From positions 48,869,851-48,933,850 of the forward strand of contig BSQW01000013.1 in NCBI GenBank assembly GCA_030161315.1: 64,000 nt of DNA, given 5' to 3'. Shown here piece after piece: positions 11,768 through 23,210 of this stretch. This stretch comes from Eutrema japonicum. Lineage: Eukaryota; Streptophyta; Magnoliopsida; Brassicales; Brassicaceae. The position numbers and the translations under genes were made by a program. A model generated the notes under the pieces. That model ran no database searches. It saw nothing but the letters and a program-made list of their open reading frames with translations, and had not been told where the DNA came from. The number at the start of each line of letters is the position of its first letter. Position 1 is the first letter of the stretch.

Positions 11768-14443
11768 CTAACGTCCCTTAGGGTTCATGATCTGTGAAAA
11801 CACAGCACTTGGAGTGAGTCCATCTGAATCTTCGCTGACCATACTCCTGTCTATTCCACTGCTCCTTGAGTCAGTCACGTTCCCTTCATACACATCAGAA
11901 TTCTTGTTGTTGTTCTTCCCTTTACAGTCTCCATCATCATACTTAATCTCATCCATGTCCATGTCACTGCATATTCCTTTCCCGCTCTCCTCTGCGCTTT
12001 CCTGAAGCTGCAGCGCAAATTCTAAGTTCCACAGAACATCTCCCATAGACGGTCTCTCAATGCCCTGGTCTAGTACACACTTCATCGCGGTTTCAGCAAA
12101 CTTCTTGAAGCATTCCGGTGTGATCTTGCCCTTGAGATAAGGATCTACTATCTGATCAAGCATGCCTTTTTTGTAGCAGTATGGTGCCCACTCAGCTAAG
12201 CTCACTTGCTCTTTTGCCAGTGTCGGGTTCAAGGCTGGCCGTGCGCATAGGGCTTCAAAGAGAACGACGCCAAAGGAGTAGACATCGGATTTCTCAGTCA
12301 GTTGCTGCCGTCTGAAATACTCTGGGTCAAGATAACCAAAACTGCCTTTCACGACTGTGCTTACATGTGTGTGGTCTAGTGTTGGACCAGTCTTTGACAG
12401 CCCGAAATCAGAGACCTTGGCCACCCATTTCTCATCCAACAGGATGTTTGTTGTCTTCACATCTCTGTGGATGATCGTGTGTTTTGCACCAGTGTGTAGA
12501 TAGTGCAAGCCTCGGGCTGCCCCGATGCATATCTCAAGGCGTTGCTTCCAGGGAAGAGGAGAATTCTGGGTTTTGTAGAGATGCTCGCGCATTGTCCCAT
12601 GCGCCATGTAATCATACACTAGGATCATTTCGCAGTTCTCTTCACAGTATCCAATCAATGACACAAGGTGACGGTGTCTAAGCTTTGAAAGCATTTCAAT
12701 CTCAGTCTGGAACTCGTGTACACCTTGCTCAGACATTGGGTTGCCTCGCTTGATGGCTACCTTTGTAGTTCCGCCATCAATTTCTCCTCTGTACACCTTT
12801 CCGAAACCTCCAACACCAAGCACCCGGGACTCATCAAAGTTTTTAGTGGCAGCTTTGATCTCAGCAAAGGAGAAGTGACGGCATAGATTGGACGGAAGGG
12901 ACGAGGCATAACTTCCTGTTGTGTTTGTCTTCCCCGAGCCAGTAGAATGTGAGTTTCCATACAGAGACAGTGGAAGCCACCCTGACGTTGCATCACTTGC
13001 GGGCTGGTAATCACCACGGTTTCGTCTGCGGTAAGCAGCCATTATGCAGAAACCGATGACAAGGGCCAGAACTACAGCACCACTGGCTGCGCCTGCAACA
13101 ATAGCTGTATGGTTCTTGGATTGACCAGTACGCGGGCGTAAGATTTTGGAAGGATCTGCAGTCACCTGTGGACCAGGTATAGGATTGGGACCAGCCAGAT
13201 TACCATCCGAGGTATTCATCTTGAATATCTCTACTCCATTAAGAATAGCATCATAATATTGTGGCTTGCTACGTTGATTTGGATGAAGAGCAAGCCACAG
13301 ATCTTGTTGTCCCTTTCCTTCTGGAGGAGTCACCACGTAATCTCGGTGTAACGCGATCCCGTTTCCAACCGTCCAGCCAGCCACATCAGCTTCACGCTCA
13401 GCTGTCTGATTGTTGAGATAAATTGTAAACACCCGTTGGTTGACCTTAGTGATGTTTGCAGAAACCTCGCAGAAATGAAGCCTAACGAGGTAACTGAAGC
13501 CAGAGTCAATGCTGAAAATCCAAGTCAGATTGTAGTTGATATTGATTTGAGCAGTTGGACCCATGTACCTAGCGGTTGAATAAACATCCGTAGGAGCAAC
13601 ATATGTAGGCGTGCCAGTAGGATACTTAATGGTCATGTTAGGATCAGCAGTCTCCGGGATTCCGAGAGCTGCACCGAAAATATAAGGCTGATCGTCATAC
13701 CACGATCTGTACAGTCCGGTATCAGCAGAAGGCGAGATATCATTCCCTCCCACATTCAGCCTATAAACATTCTCGAGGGCGGTACTGTTATCGATGGTGA
13801 CAGAACCAGAGGATCCAACCACAGCCAATGAGCCATCTGTGCTGCTGTAAAGATCAGGCATTGAAGTCACCTCAATCCCGTTGACAAACGCATAAGCATT
13901 AGAAGGTGTTGATTCTGGTGTGAAGGTGATGTTCAATGTTCCACCTTCCACATTCACAATAAACTCCTTGACGATGTAAGCATATGTCAAGGCCTGCGCC
14001 GTCTGAGCAGCACTGAAGTTCTTGAGGAGAGTGTAAGAGCCGGAGGAGACGGAGAAGGAGGAGTTTGTGGCATTGAGACCATCGTATGAGTTTGGGTAGA
14101 AGTAGAGACGCAAAAACTTGCGACCTGCTGCGACAGGGAAAGAGTATGTGAAAGAAGATCGGAAAATCCTCGCCGTCATGTAAGGTATTTCGGGAACAGA
14201 AGGATCTTGCGTGGGAGCCGGAGACGTCTTGGAGTCTCCCGATGAAGACAAGAACTTGGACTTGACATCGGGAATCCATGTCCGGTTATCTATGTCAACG
14301 GAATCAGAAGAACCACCACAATTCAACAGGATTTGATCGGTGGGAGTGTAATCAGCAGCTGAGATTAGAGGAGATGCAGATAAGAGGAGAAGAAGAAGAA
14401 AAGACACAAGGGAGACACGGAATCGTCCCTCCGTGATCCCCAT
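11768..14443 (-). CDS. FER: FERONIA receptor-like kinase
   Basis: FERONIA is the plasma-membrane CrRLK1L receptor for RALF peptides. It controls pollen tube reception, cell growth, wall sensing and immunity. One uninterrupted coding exon gives 891 residues (A. thaliana FER has 895). It shows a signal peptide (about 1-29), tandem malectin-like domains (about 31-200 and 220-405), a transmembrane helix (about 447-470), and a Ser/Thr kinase with glycine loop GVGGFG (543-548), catalytic Lys in VAIK (565), HRD (659-661) and DFG (679-681). The C-terminus SAVFSQIMNPKGR is the conserved FER ending. A 5' UTR intron is suggested at 14495-14601 (minus-strand donor AG|GTATG, acceptor TTTGCAG), as in A. 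thaliana. All catalytic residues are intact. Confidence 0.97.
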   Translation of the reverse strand: MGITEGRFRVSLVSFLLLLLLSASPLISAADYTPTDQILLNCGGSSDSVDIDNRTWIPDVKSKFLSSSGDSKTSPAPTQDPSVPEIPYMTARIFRSSFTYSFPVAAGRKFLRLYFYPNSYDGLNATNSSFSVSSGSYTLLKNFSAAQTAQALTYAYIVKEFIVNVEGGTLNITFTPESTPSNAYAFVNGIEVTSMPDLYSSTDGSLAVVGSSGSVTIDNSTALENVYRLNVGGNDISPSADTGLYRSWYDDQPYIFGAALGIPETADPNMTIKYPTGTPTYVAPTDVYSTARYMGPTAQININYNLTWIFSIDSGFSYLVRLHFCEVSANITKVNQRVFTIYLNNQTAEREADVAGWTVGNGIALHRDYVVTPPEGKGQQDLWLALHPNQRSKPQYYDAILNGVEIFKMNTSDGNLAGPNPIPGPQVTADPSKILRPRTGQSKNHTAIVAGAASGAVVLALVIGFCIMAAYRRRNRGDYQPASDATSGWLPLSLYGNSHSTGSGKTNTTGSYASSLPSNLCRHFSFAEIKAATKNFDESRVLGVGGFGKVYRGEIDGGTTKVAIKRGNPMSEQGVHEFQTEIEMLSKLRHRHLVSLIGYCEENCEMILVYDYMAHGTMREHLYKTQNSPLPWKQRLEICIGAARGLHYLHTGAKHTIIHRDVKTTNILLDEKWVAKVSDFGLSKTGPTLDHTHVSTVVKGSFGYLDPEYFRRQQLTEKSDVYSFGVVLFEALCARPALNPTLAKEQVSLAEWAPYCYKKGMLDQIVDPYLKGKITPECFKKFAETAMKCVLDQGIERPSMGDVLWNLEFALQLQESAEESGKGICSDMDMDEIKYDDGDCKGKNNNKNSDVYEGNVTDSRSSGIDRSMVSEDSDGLTPSAVFSQIMNPKGR

Positions 14444-14609
14444 GGAGCAGAAAGATCTTCTTCCCGATCTACCAAAATCAAATCAAACCAGGAACTGCAA
14501 AAAGAAACAAGAGCTTCACAGATCTAGATTTGACAAGGAAACTAATACCGAGACCAGATGAGTAGGAAAACTGAAGGAGAGTGAAGCAGAGAAGAACATA
14601 CCTTAAGAA

Positions 14610-15371
14610 TCGGGGAAGAACCCTAGCCGATGAAATCGGAGAGTTTTGAGATATTATTTGGGGAGAGCCAAGCAAAGAAAGAGAAGCTGGAAGTAATTAA
14701 AGAGGAGAGATAGTGGAGGTAAGTCTAGTTAAGACGACAAAAACGGACAGCATTGTTGCCTCCCTCAACGCGTTAACGTTTGTTTAATCCCCAAGTTATA
14801 ATTATATTTAAATTAAAAAGACAAATCGAAGCCGGTTTGAGGAAGTGACGAAAACGCCCTTAGAATCACAACAGCTGTAATTATTGATTGGGATGGGACC
14901 ATTGGTCTTCGATGACAGTTCATGTGTGTAATAAAAAAGAAAGGAGAGAATTTGAAACGCGTATTTTCTCTGTGCTCGTGGCTGTTTTGATCGATTTGTT
15001 TTTAGTTTACGTACGTAATCATGGGCTTTTTATTCTTTTCTTTTTGACCTCAGATGGGCCCAGTTATAAATGGGCCTTGTATAACGTGCAAACCATATCC
15101 ATATGTTTATGTGAGTCGGCTTTTTTTATTACAAAAACTGACTCACAAGCATTACGATTATAATTAGGGTGAATTGGGTTAATACGATCACAGTTGAATC
15201 AGTTGCCCATATCTTTAAGAAAATGACAGTTGCCAACGTCAAATTAGTTTTGATTCTTTACATTTGATTTTTTTTTACCCGTTTTGTCCCTATATGTCAT
15301 GTGAATTGGGGAGAACACTTGTGCATTAAATGGTCTGACAAAGCATTAAATGCAAAATAAATGAGATATTT
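14610..15371. other. FERONIA upstream region
   Basis: Contains the 5' leader and presumed promoter of FERONIA, then spacer. No other gene is supported. The only longer + strand reading frame (from 14888) has no recognisable features. Confidence 0.5.
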
Positions 15372-15390
15372 GGGGGGGGGGGGGGGGGGG
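15372..15390. repeat. Poly-G tract, 19 G
   Basis: Nineteen consecutive G residues, the longest G run in the window and exceptional in an AT-rich spacer. It could form G-quadruplexes. The true length is uncertain because such runs are often misread. Confidence 0.85.
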
Positions 15391-16099
15391 CGTGCATCCT
15401 GCAAACCAGATTTGGTGAATCTGAGTATTTTGTGAATCGTTAACATTCTTTTAGTGAATCGCTAACCTAGTTAACGAATGACTGGGATAGTATAGGAGGA
15501 ACAAAGCAATATAGAAAATTGTGGGAGAGGTCGCATACTGGACTTTAACACTAATGATAGAGTTATCAGTAGAACTGATAAATCGGTTAACCCTTTTGGA
15601 TCGATTTTGTGACCCCACTGCTAACTTGTGGTGATTCTTCGAGGAATAAGGGCAAAGGTAATACAGTTAACCAGTTAATTCATGCAAAGCAATTTGTTGT
15701 CTCCGCCTGGCTTTTGATTTTTTTGACAAGAAAATCAGCACATATATTACATTGAATCAACAAAAATGAAATAGAAGAAAAACAAGACCGAATTTAATAT
15801 CTCCATATAACTCTTATAGGACGTTCAACTTTCTTTATGATGCGTGTTAATCCAGTTATCATGTTAACCCAATTCTCATGACGCGTTAAGTTTATGTTTA
15901 TCGTGATAACATAGTTATCAAATCATACAAAATAGAAAAATTAAAACTAATCTCGATTACCTAATCTAAAATTATATTAGCTAGATAAAATATGAAAATA
16001 ATTAACTCAAAACTAATCTACGATTAATTTCTGATTAATGTTTAATGTTTCTCTTACGTAATTGATACAATAATAATTATAACAACATATTATGTTGAA
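15391..16099. other. GTTAAC-rich spacer
   Basis: Non-coding spacer with many GTTAAC and GTTATC motifs, grading into the tandem repeat downstream. No gene is seen. Confidence 0.5.
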
Positions 16100-16430
16100 G
16101 TCAAGTTAACAATTTGAATTAACATATAAAATTGTTAACAAGTGAAGTTAGCAATTCAATTTAGTATATGACATCGTTAACAAGTAAAGTTAACATGTAA
16201 ACATCGTTAACAAGCCAAATTAACAATTCAATTTAACTTATAACATTGTTAACAAGTAAAGTTAACATGTAAACATCGTTATCAAATCAATCTAACAATT
16301 CAATTTAACATATAACATCGTTAACAAGTAAAGTTAACATGTTCACATCGTTAACAAATCAAGTTAGCAATTCAATTAAACATATAGTAACGTTAACAAG
16401 TAAAGTTAACATGTTGACATCGTTAACAAT
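16100..16430. repeat. GTTAAC minisatellite, ~72-bp period, at least four units
   Basis: The segment GTTAACAAGTAAAGTTAACA recurs at about 16175, 16248, 16320 and 16392, giving a period near 72 bp. Each unit also contains CATCGTTAACAA and CAATTCAATTTAACA. Units differ by a few substitutions. No coding potential is seen. Confidence 0.85.
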
Positions 16431-17589
16431 AATACTAAAAAATATTTAAAAAACAAAAAAATAAAGCAATTATTATACGGACAACCGAAAAAACAAAAGA
16501 AATTAGTAAAGTTTTTTATGGTTGCGCCTGGCTCCGTCGCCTTAGCTTCCGGTGCCGGTTTCACATCCTTCGACGGCGTAACCGCAGTTCCGCTGAGCTC
16601 CAACGACAAATCAGCAATACGATAAATGCTGCTTCCAAGACGAACCACGAGCAAGGATTAATAAATTAGTGTGAAATCCAGTTCTCGAAAAGCAAATTCA
16701 AGTCAAAGCGAGAGAGAATTCGGAAAATCTAGGGTTAATGCTAACTTGCATTAAACAATAGGGAAAATATAATATTAGATTGCTAAATTAGTTAGCTATT
16801 AGGATGTTAAAATCGTTTGCAACTCAAAATTTTATGAGTCTTACCCCTGGATCTACGTGCTCATCATCAGTAAACTTCAGATTCATTTATGTTATGAATT
16901 GGTAAAACAAAAATGAAAAAAAATCGACAACGATTTAGACATGTGAACACATAACAATAACGAATTTGAGATAAAACTATAATAATAAAATTGGGTTAGT
17001 GATATGTAAACAGAAAACAATGAAAATCACCTTCACCTGTTCTTCATGTTGCTACAGTGGAATTTGTAGAACACTTTGTAGAGGAATGAGTGACGGGCTT
17101 ATATTGACGACGACGGTGTGAGGGGTGGAGTTCGACAAGATCTGCTCTTTTTGGAATTGTTTAAAATTTTGAGAGATGGAAAAAGAAAATAGAAGCTTAT
17201 GTGGAGATTTTTTCGGTGGGCGACGGAAGCCAAACTCTAAAAGTAAAGATCTTTTACTATCCCACTACTTTCTCGGTTTGTTATAGATTATAATTTTAAA
17301 AAGAAAACAACAATATCTAAAGAAGATTTTAAAGTCTCACAATTGTAAAATGGGCCCATGAATAAGTGACGTAAAGCTTCTTAACTGGAAATAGCTCTCG
17401 TAGATAAGTAGGGGTTTATGGGACAATTCCTTATGCACAGTGTTGCTTGCACAATCTGAAAAGGTAACTCTTAATATTGAAGTTAATATTTGTTAGATCA
17501 TGAAATAACCCTTATAATTATCGTACGTCAGGTTTCAGAACATGGGATCACTTGTATTATTAACTCTCTCTCTTTCTAAATGACTACAA
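16431..17589. other. Spacer with an unidentified gene-like fragment on -
   Basis: Minus-strand 16690-16515 reads like a 5' leader followed by a short open stretch (RLGSSIYRIADLSLELSG) that ends in AT-rich sequence. It is preceded by an AACCCTAG motif common in plant 5' UTRs. Composition is richer in GC than its surroundings. It may be a captured exon, but I do not recognise the protein. The remainder is spacer without visible features. Confidence 0.35.
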
Positions 17590-17870
17590 GGTTCAGGACT
17601 CTGACCCGTAAACACACAGTTTTTCCATCAAATTTTTACAACGATTTATCTTCGTTGTAAATTAACATCACATTAACGATGATTTTACAATGAATTTCAA
17701 AATCATCATAAAATCGTCGTGAATTTGGGACGAATATATTCGTCGTAAAAGTCAGTATGACCAACGACGATTTTACGACAATTCTTGACTTCATTGTAAA
17801 ATCGTCGTAATTAGCCACGCTTTTTCTTATATTTCTTGATGGTTTGTTTGTAACGACCGACATGTCAATT
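17590..17870. repeat. Cluster of CGTCGTAAAAT-type sub-terminal repeats
   Basis: Short motifs such as ATCGTCGT, TCGTCGTAAA and their inverses are repeated densely in both orientations. This is typical of CACTA transposon sub-terminal regions in Brassicaceae. No complete CACTA terminus pair was found, so this is probably a remnant. The minus-strand reading frame across it is a by-product of the repeat. Confidence 0.5.
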
Positions 17871-17956
17871 TTATTACTTCTTTGGGTATTAGGTTATTGT
17901 GAACTCGTTTGTGATTGCGTTTCGTTTGTTTGAGCTTATTATCATTCTGCTGAGGT

Positions 17957-18751
17957 CAGTGGCGGAGGCAGCATGTTAGCAGGAGGGTCACTTGACCCAT
18001 ATGAAATTCTAAAAAATAACTGAGATTTAATTAAGTATTTTTAATTGATCCATACCTAAAATAACAATTGACTCATCTAGAATTTAAAATTAACTATAAT
18101 CCAATAAATATATTAAATATTAGAGAATGTTAGCCCAATAACCATCATAAATAATTTCAAAATAGAAAAGCCCATTAATTAGTTATACATAATTATCTTT
18201 ATTAGTTAAAAAAAAATAAAAAAAATTGTGACCTCTCAAATTCACAACACCTCATATCTCTCTTTCTCCAAATCTCTAACTTCAACTGCTTATAAGTTGT
18301 AATTTTGTGTTTCTTTTTCTGTAATTCGATGGGTGGAGCATAAGTTTCCAATAATTCATATGTTTTCTTAATCTCTTCTCTTTTATTTTTTTCTCACTTG
18401 TTGAAAATCCATTAAGATGTGGTTTGAATGTTTATTTTAAGCAATATAAAATTATATATACCATCGATACTTCTTATAACAGCAAACAAGTTTTTTGAAG
18501 ACGACCTCACCATTAGGTGATGAATTTTTAAGTGATTGTCTAGTTTGTTTTATTGAAAACAGGTGCTTGAGACAGTGACAAATACAAATGTGATAAAACG
18601 ATTTCAAGATATGAGTGAACATAGAGTACATACATCTTTGAGATACATATTAATGATGTATTTTTATTTTTTTCGATGAAGTTTATACAATTATTTTTAG
18701 ATCAATAAATTATTATGACCCAGGTAAATATTTTTTCTGGTTCCTCCACTG
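17957..18751. mobile_element. Non-autonomous hAT-like element, 795 bp
   Basis: The ends are CAGTGGCGGAGG and, inverted, CAGTGGAGGAA. The flanks GCTGAGGT (17949-17956) and GCTGAGGC (18752-18759) match at 7 of 8 bases. The CAGTGGCGGAG terminus is a recurrent plant hAT-type end. The interior is AT-rich with no transposase. Confidence 0.75.
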
Positions 18752-18759
18752 GCTGAGGC

Positions 18760-19249
18760 TAAAGGGTATCATTATACCGGGAATTCATGTTTTTCCCCTC
18801 TATCAACGCCTAATTTTATTGATCGAGTGCATAATGGTTCAGAGTTTCATTATCTCCAAATATGAAATTTGATATTGAGAGATTTAAGCTAATGGTTAAC
18901 AGATATGTACACTCTTGCCGTTAATTGTTCGTGAATATTCCAGTCAATAAGTGTTGGTAGAAAGACTAAATTTGTTCGCGAAAGTACACGACTAAATTTG
19001 TTCGTATGCATGTTACAAAATATGAAATTAAAGATATGGAAACAAAACACAAAGGTTCTGGTTGGGAGGCTGTAGTACAAAACGTGACATTTCAACTTAG
19101 TCAAAGAATTTTAAAAAGATCTATATAGGCCAAGTGAGCGTATACATTAACCATTTTCTGTTTCTCTGTCTTGTTGTCTTTGCAGGAGGAATCTGTATCT
19201 TTTGACTCTCTAGTAATAGTTATCCATCCACTGATAAAAACACAAAATT
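18760..19249. other. Spacer downstream of the At3g51580-like gene
   Basis: Includes the likely 3' UTR of the minus-strand gene. Nothing else is recognised. Confidence 0.5.
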
Positions 19250-21369
19250 CTAGTCGTCCCAGTCATGATCCCAGCCATCTCGGCTTGGAGCTCTCGCTGT
19301 TAATCCGTTGGCAGAGATGCTGACACTTTTTGCTGCACCACCGGGCGATTTCACAGCGTTATTCTCATCCCAATCATCATCCCAACCCTCGTCCCAGTCC
19401 GCTGTTTCAACGTCATGGACCACTGACTCGCTTTCTAAGCCTGTCCCTCCACTCAATTCTAGCTCCCGGTAAGGCACGCCATTGCCTGCACGGCGATTCT
19501 TCCGGCACAGACATAATGCCCAAGATCCCCCAAAAATAACTACAGATACTATCAAGAAATAGGCGCCGTTAATGGGGGTCATTAGTTTTTCATATGAGGG
19601 AAGATGGATGAATAGTGAGCTTTCTTCTGATGGGTACATGTGAAGCACACACTCTCCCTTCCCAGCATCCAGTATGATTTTGTTTGTGTCTCCACTAATG
19701 GATATGTTTACCTGTGCATAGAGCAACAATTCGTGTCAAATTTTCTCCAAGTGAAAGCACTCCGATTCGGTTTATCATTTATGGAATAACTATAGTAACA
19801 CTTGCATCGTATCATCAAAGATCACAAAGTATTTCAGACTTCCAGAGATAGACATGTCCAAGATAATGTTTTTTATCGATGGAAACAGCACAGAAGCACA
19901 TAGAATACGTACCCTTTGACTTTGGTGTTTTAGCAGTGTCAGTTCTGGTAAAGGGTTAACTGGAAGAACAACTTTTGCTTTTAAAGATCCTTCACCGTCG
20001 TTTTGAACTAGAATCAACCATTTCGAAGAATCTGCAATAATAAAACACAACTTAAGAATGAGAAATTCAATCAGATCAAGCAAAACCTACTGGAAAAAAC
20101 AGAACAGATAAAGCAGAGACCATACAAATTGTAAGGAAATAACTATGATGTGTAAAAATGTTTCATGTCACTGAGATCACACTCATTTACACATTAACAC
20201 AACGCACTAATGTCAAACATCTGCTAATTTGTGAAGTTGATTCAGCAACAAGGCTTCCCAATAATGTAAAGCATCAGCTAGTTTAGTCCTTAACCAGATG
20301 AATTCCATAAAGACCACCATAGCCAACAACTTGTCCACCAAAATTTAATGGACATTTCTCCATACTGCAAACAGAACGTGCTATATGACTTTTACTCAAG
20401 AAGCTAACACGGCTTATTCTGATGGACATCGTTATCATTGCATTGTTCAATAAACAGGAAAGCACATGCCAGAGGTATCATTTCGAATTAAAGTTGAGAC
20501 CAATCGCTTTGTGCAAGTCTCCTGGTTCCATGTAGTTCTGGATAGAATAAAAAGCCATACGTTTCCACTCCCCAACTTTGACAGTCATCGAAAGCTCAAA
20601 GCTTTAAATGCTACACTACCAGTGCTAAAAAAATTAAAAACAGGTTCTATAGATATCAAAGAAAATGGGACTAGAAGAAGGTGTAAATGTACCTTTTTCG
20701 ATGCTTAAAGTGCATGCCACCAATGAATTCCCAGTTGTACAAATCTGAGACTTTCCTGCACAGGTCTCTGCACTGGCAGGCTCTGAGCTCCCATTAGCGT
20801 CATTCACCTTATCAGGATCTTTAGCCGGAGGCGGATTTCCCGTCTCTGGCTCCGTCCCATTTTTCCCACTCTCCAAACTTTTTGGGGGCGGAGCCATTTT
20901 AGCCGGTAATTTTCCATTATCCTGGCTATCTGTTTGGTTCGCTGGAGGCGGCTCTGTTGTGTTTAACATCGTCGTGCTCGTGCCATTCTTCACAGTCTCA
21001 GGTTGCAGTTGCGGAGGTGGTGGACTCACCGGATCAGCCTCCTTAGGATTAGGAGTCGTCGAATTACTACTTGTCAAAGGAGATTGTGATGAGCTAACAT
21101 TGGACTTTCCATCTCCAATGGGTTTAAGACTAGGCGACGGAGACTTCTGAATCAGAAACATAGAGCAAGTCAAAACACATTGTTCAAAACCCTACATAAG
21201 ATCAAACCAAAGAAGAAGAAGAAAAAATCGAATTTACTTGTTTAGTGGTTGAGTTAGAGTTATCCTTGGGTGCTTCTTCATCAACTAAATCCCGAGATTT
21301 CCCGAACGACGAAGCATTGGAGACAAACAAAACCAATAGAAGAAGAGAGCAGACCAAACTTCTATCCAT
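19250..21369 (-). CDS. Single-pass membrane protein (At3g51580-like)
   Basis: Four exons (21238-21369, 20693-21146, 19913-20031, 19250-19711; minus strand) join in frame to 388 residues with GT-AG introns. A signal peptide (about 1-24) is followed by a long Ser/Pro/Asn-rich extracellular region, then a more ordered segment ending near residue 280. A transmembrane helix (about 284-305) and a cytosolic tail with repeated acidic-tryptophan motifs (WDEGWDDDWD and DGWDHDWDD at the terminus) complete it. The start was placed at MDRSLVCSLL rather than the ATG five codons upstream because it begins the hydrophobic signal directly. Its place next to LTP12 and FERONIA fits At3g51580. The function is unknown. 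The 661-bp second intron is non-coding. Confidence 0.8.
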
Positions 21370-22119
21370 CGCAACCAGGGTCAAACCCTAATTATGACTC
21401 GATCGCTTGATTTCTAAGACAGTGGAAGTCCTGATTCGATCCAAAAAGACTTACCAGATTTGAAACTCCGCACATATTTCAGGGTATCCGTGGTCGTGCA
21501 AAACGCATCGCAGATTCGCAGATCACAGTGCTTAGATTTCACGCAAAGGATTGGAAAACCAGTGAGACAGATAAATGATCGATACAGACAGACAGACCTT
21601 TGTCGGGTTGAAGATCGATCGGTGGTTCGAGTTTTCTCGTGTCTGAAATTGGATCAATTCGCAGAGCCAAGTTGAGTTTGACAATCCCTTCACTCCACGG
21701 AGCCGTCGGATAAATCATTGGGCCGTAATTTTTTAAAGCCCATTAGTTGTATTACTTTGGGAAAAGAAAAAAAAAACTGATTATTCGTACATAGCACCAA
21801 TTATTTGATTAATATATAGGGAATTACTGCCAGCTTATACATCTTGCTTTAATTAATCGATCATATATGAGTTTATCAGTGTCCTTTGTGAGATGGTTGT
21901 ATCAAGCAACTTTAACGATATTGAACATATGTTATATAGAACAAAATTTGCCTGCAGTTTTATCTGGAGAATGACTTATTTGCCGAGTCGTTTGATTAAG
22001 AAAATAAGACTGACCACTAATTACAAAGATATTAAGCCTTTACGACTAAACATACCAATTATCAAAGTGAGTTTATATTATAAACTAAAGCAAGGCCCAA
22101 CTCGATATTTTTGATGGTT
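21370..22119. other. 5' region of the At3g51580-like gene and spacer
   Basis: Contains the leader and promoter side of the minus-strand gene up to about 21700, then AT-rich spacer. No further gene is supported. Confidence 0.5.
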
Positions 22120-22760
22120 CTAGCCTTCTAGGGCAAGAAAAAAAAATTTGGTATATAGGTGTATGGTTTCAAAACTCAACACTGAAATACTCATTCTTTG
22201 TATGGTTGGCGATGAAAGATAGGTTACCCACGGAAGATCGATCGAAGAAATGGTCCTCTGAACATAATTCATATTAATATTGCGCTCGATGTCGAATAAC
22301 GGAAAAATCAAGGAATCGTCTTTTCTTTGAATGTCATTATTTATTGGAGGTGTGGGAGAATCTTGCAAGAGGTCTTCTCTACAACAACTTCTCAACGAGA
22401 TGGCTTCAAAATGTTGCTCAGATTCACAATCCCAAATCACGATAGAATCACTTAGTTTTTGATACAGTATGTTTTCCAAACTACTCTCTATCACCTAGGG
22501 CCGGCCCAAGCCTATGGCAAGTTTCCATGAGTCCAAAATTTTTTTAAAAACTTCTTCAAGGAAAAAAGGTCCAAAAAATATATATATTATTTGAAAAAAT
22601 GTCCAAATTTTTTTTTTTTGCCTAAGGCTTATATAAAAATAGAAACGGACCTGCTATCACCTATGACGAGAACGGAATGGGAAAAAGCACGAAGAACAAC
22701 CTTACCTACATCACGACTTATCATGTTCATTGATAAGAATGTTTGAAACAGAATCAGCTC
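22120..22760 (-). pseudogene. Unidentified decayed coding remnant split by a small hAT element
   Basis: A minus-strand stretch of 124 open codons (22494-22120) has coding-like composition, with motifs CESEQHFEAISLRSCC and PTPPINNDIQR. It appears to continue upstream beyond the 158-bp element at 22496-22653, where in-frame stops occur. I do not recognise the family. It could be a gene fragment or chance. Confidence 0.3.
22496..22653. mobile_element. Miniature hAT element, 158 bp
   Basis: It starts TAGGGCCGGCCC and ends with the inverted GGACCTG. It is flanked by the perfect 8-bp duplication CTATCACC at 22488-22495 and 22654-22661. There is no coding capacity. It interrupts the decayed reading frame on the minus strand. 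Confidence 0.8.
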
Positions 22761-23210
22761 TATTCGAAACACCGGAGATCACTCATATGACGACGCTATG
22801 ATTCGGTGGTTTGCAACTCGCTCACCATAATAATTTTAAGGAAGACCCAAAGATTATTTCAATTTGTATCTCTCGCTCAAAAATAGTTCTACCTCTCAAA
22901 ACAATTTAATGCATCTATTGTAAAAATGTTTTTTTTGTTTGAATAAATTTTATATTAATTAAAAAAATTGACTTGTTGCATGAAGCTTTCTTGCCTCAAT
23001 AGTATTGAACTTTTATGAATTTTTATCATTATTCTAATCAAAATATTTTGAAAAAGTTTAGCTGTAAAATAATAATTATTACGCCATTTTGATTATTGAG
23101 GTGAGAACCGTAGCACATTTATCACTCATATATATAAGCCGGTCACGTGCTAATGTGTGTTAAAAAGTGAAAATATTATGTACTATGTCGATCGTACGTA
23201 TCTATATATA
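22654..23210. other. AT-rich spacer
   Basis: No gene, RNA or bounded repeat recognised. Confidence 0.45.

Noticed and set aside
16406..16654. 82-codon minus-strand gene
   Set aside because: Only the first ~45 codons look coding and the end runs into AT-rich repeat; reported only as an unidentified fragment.
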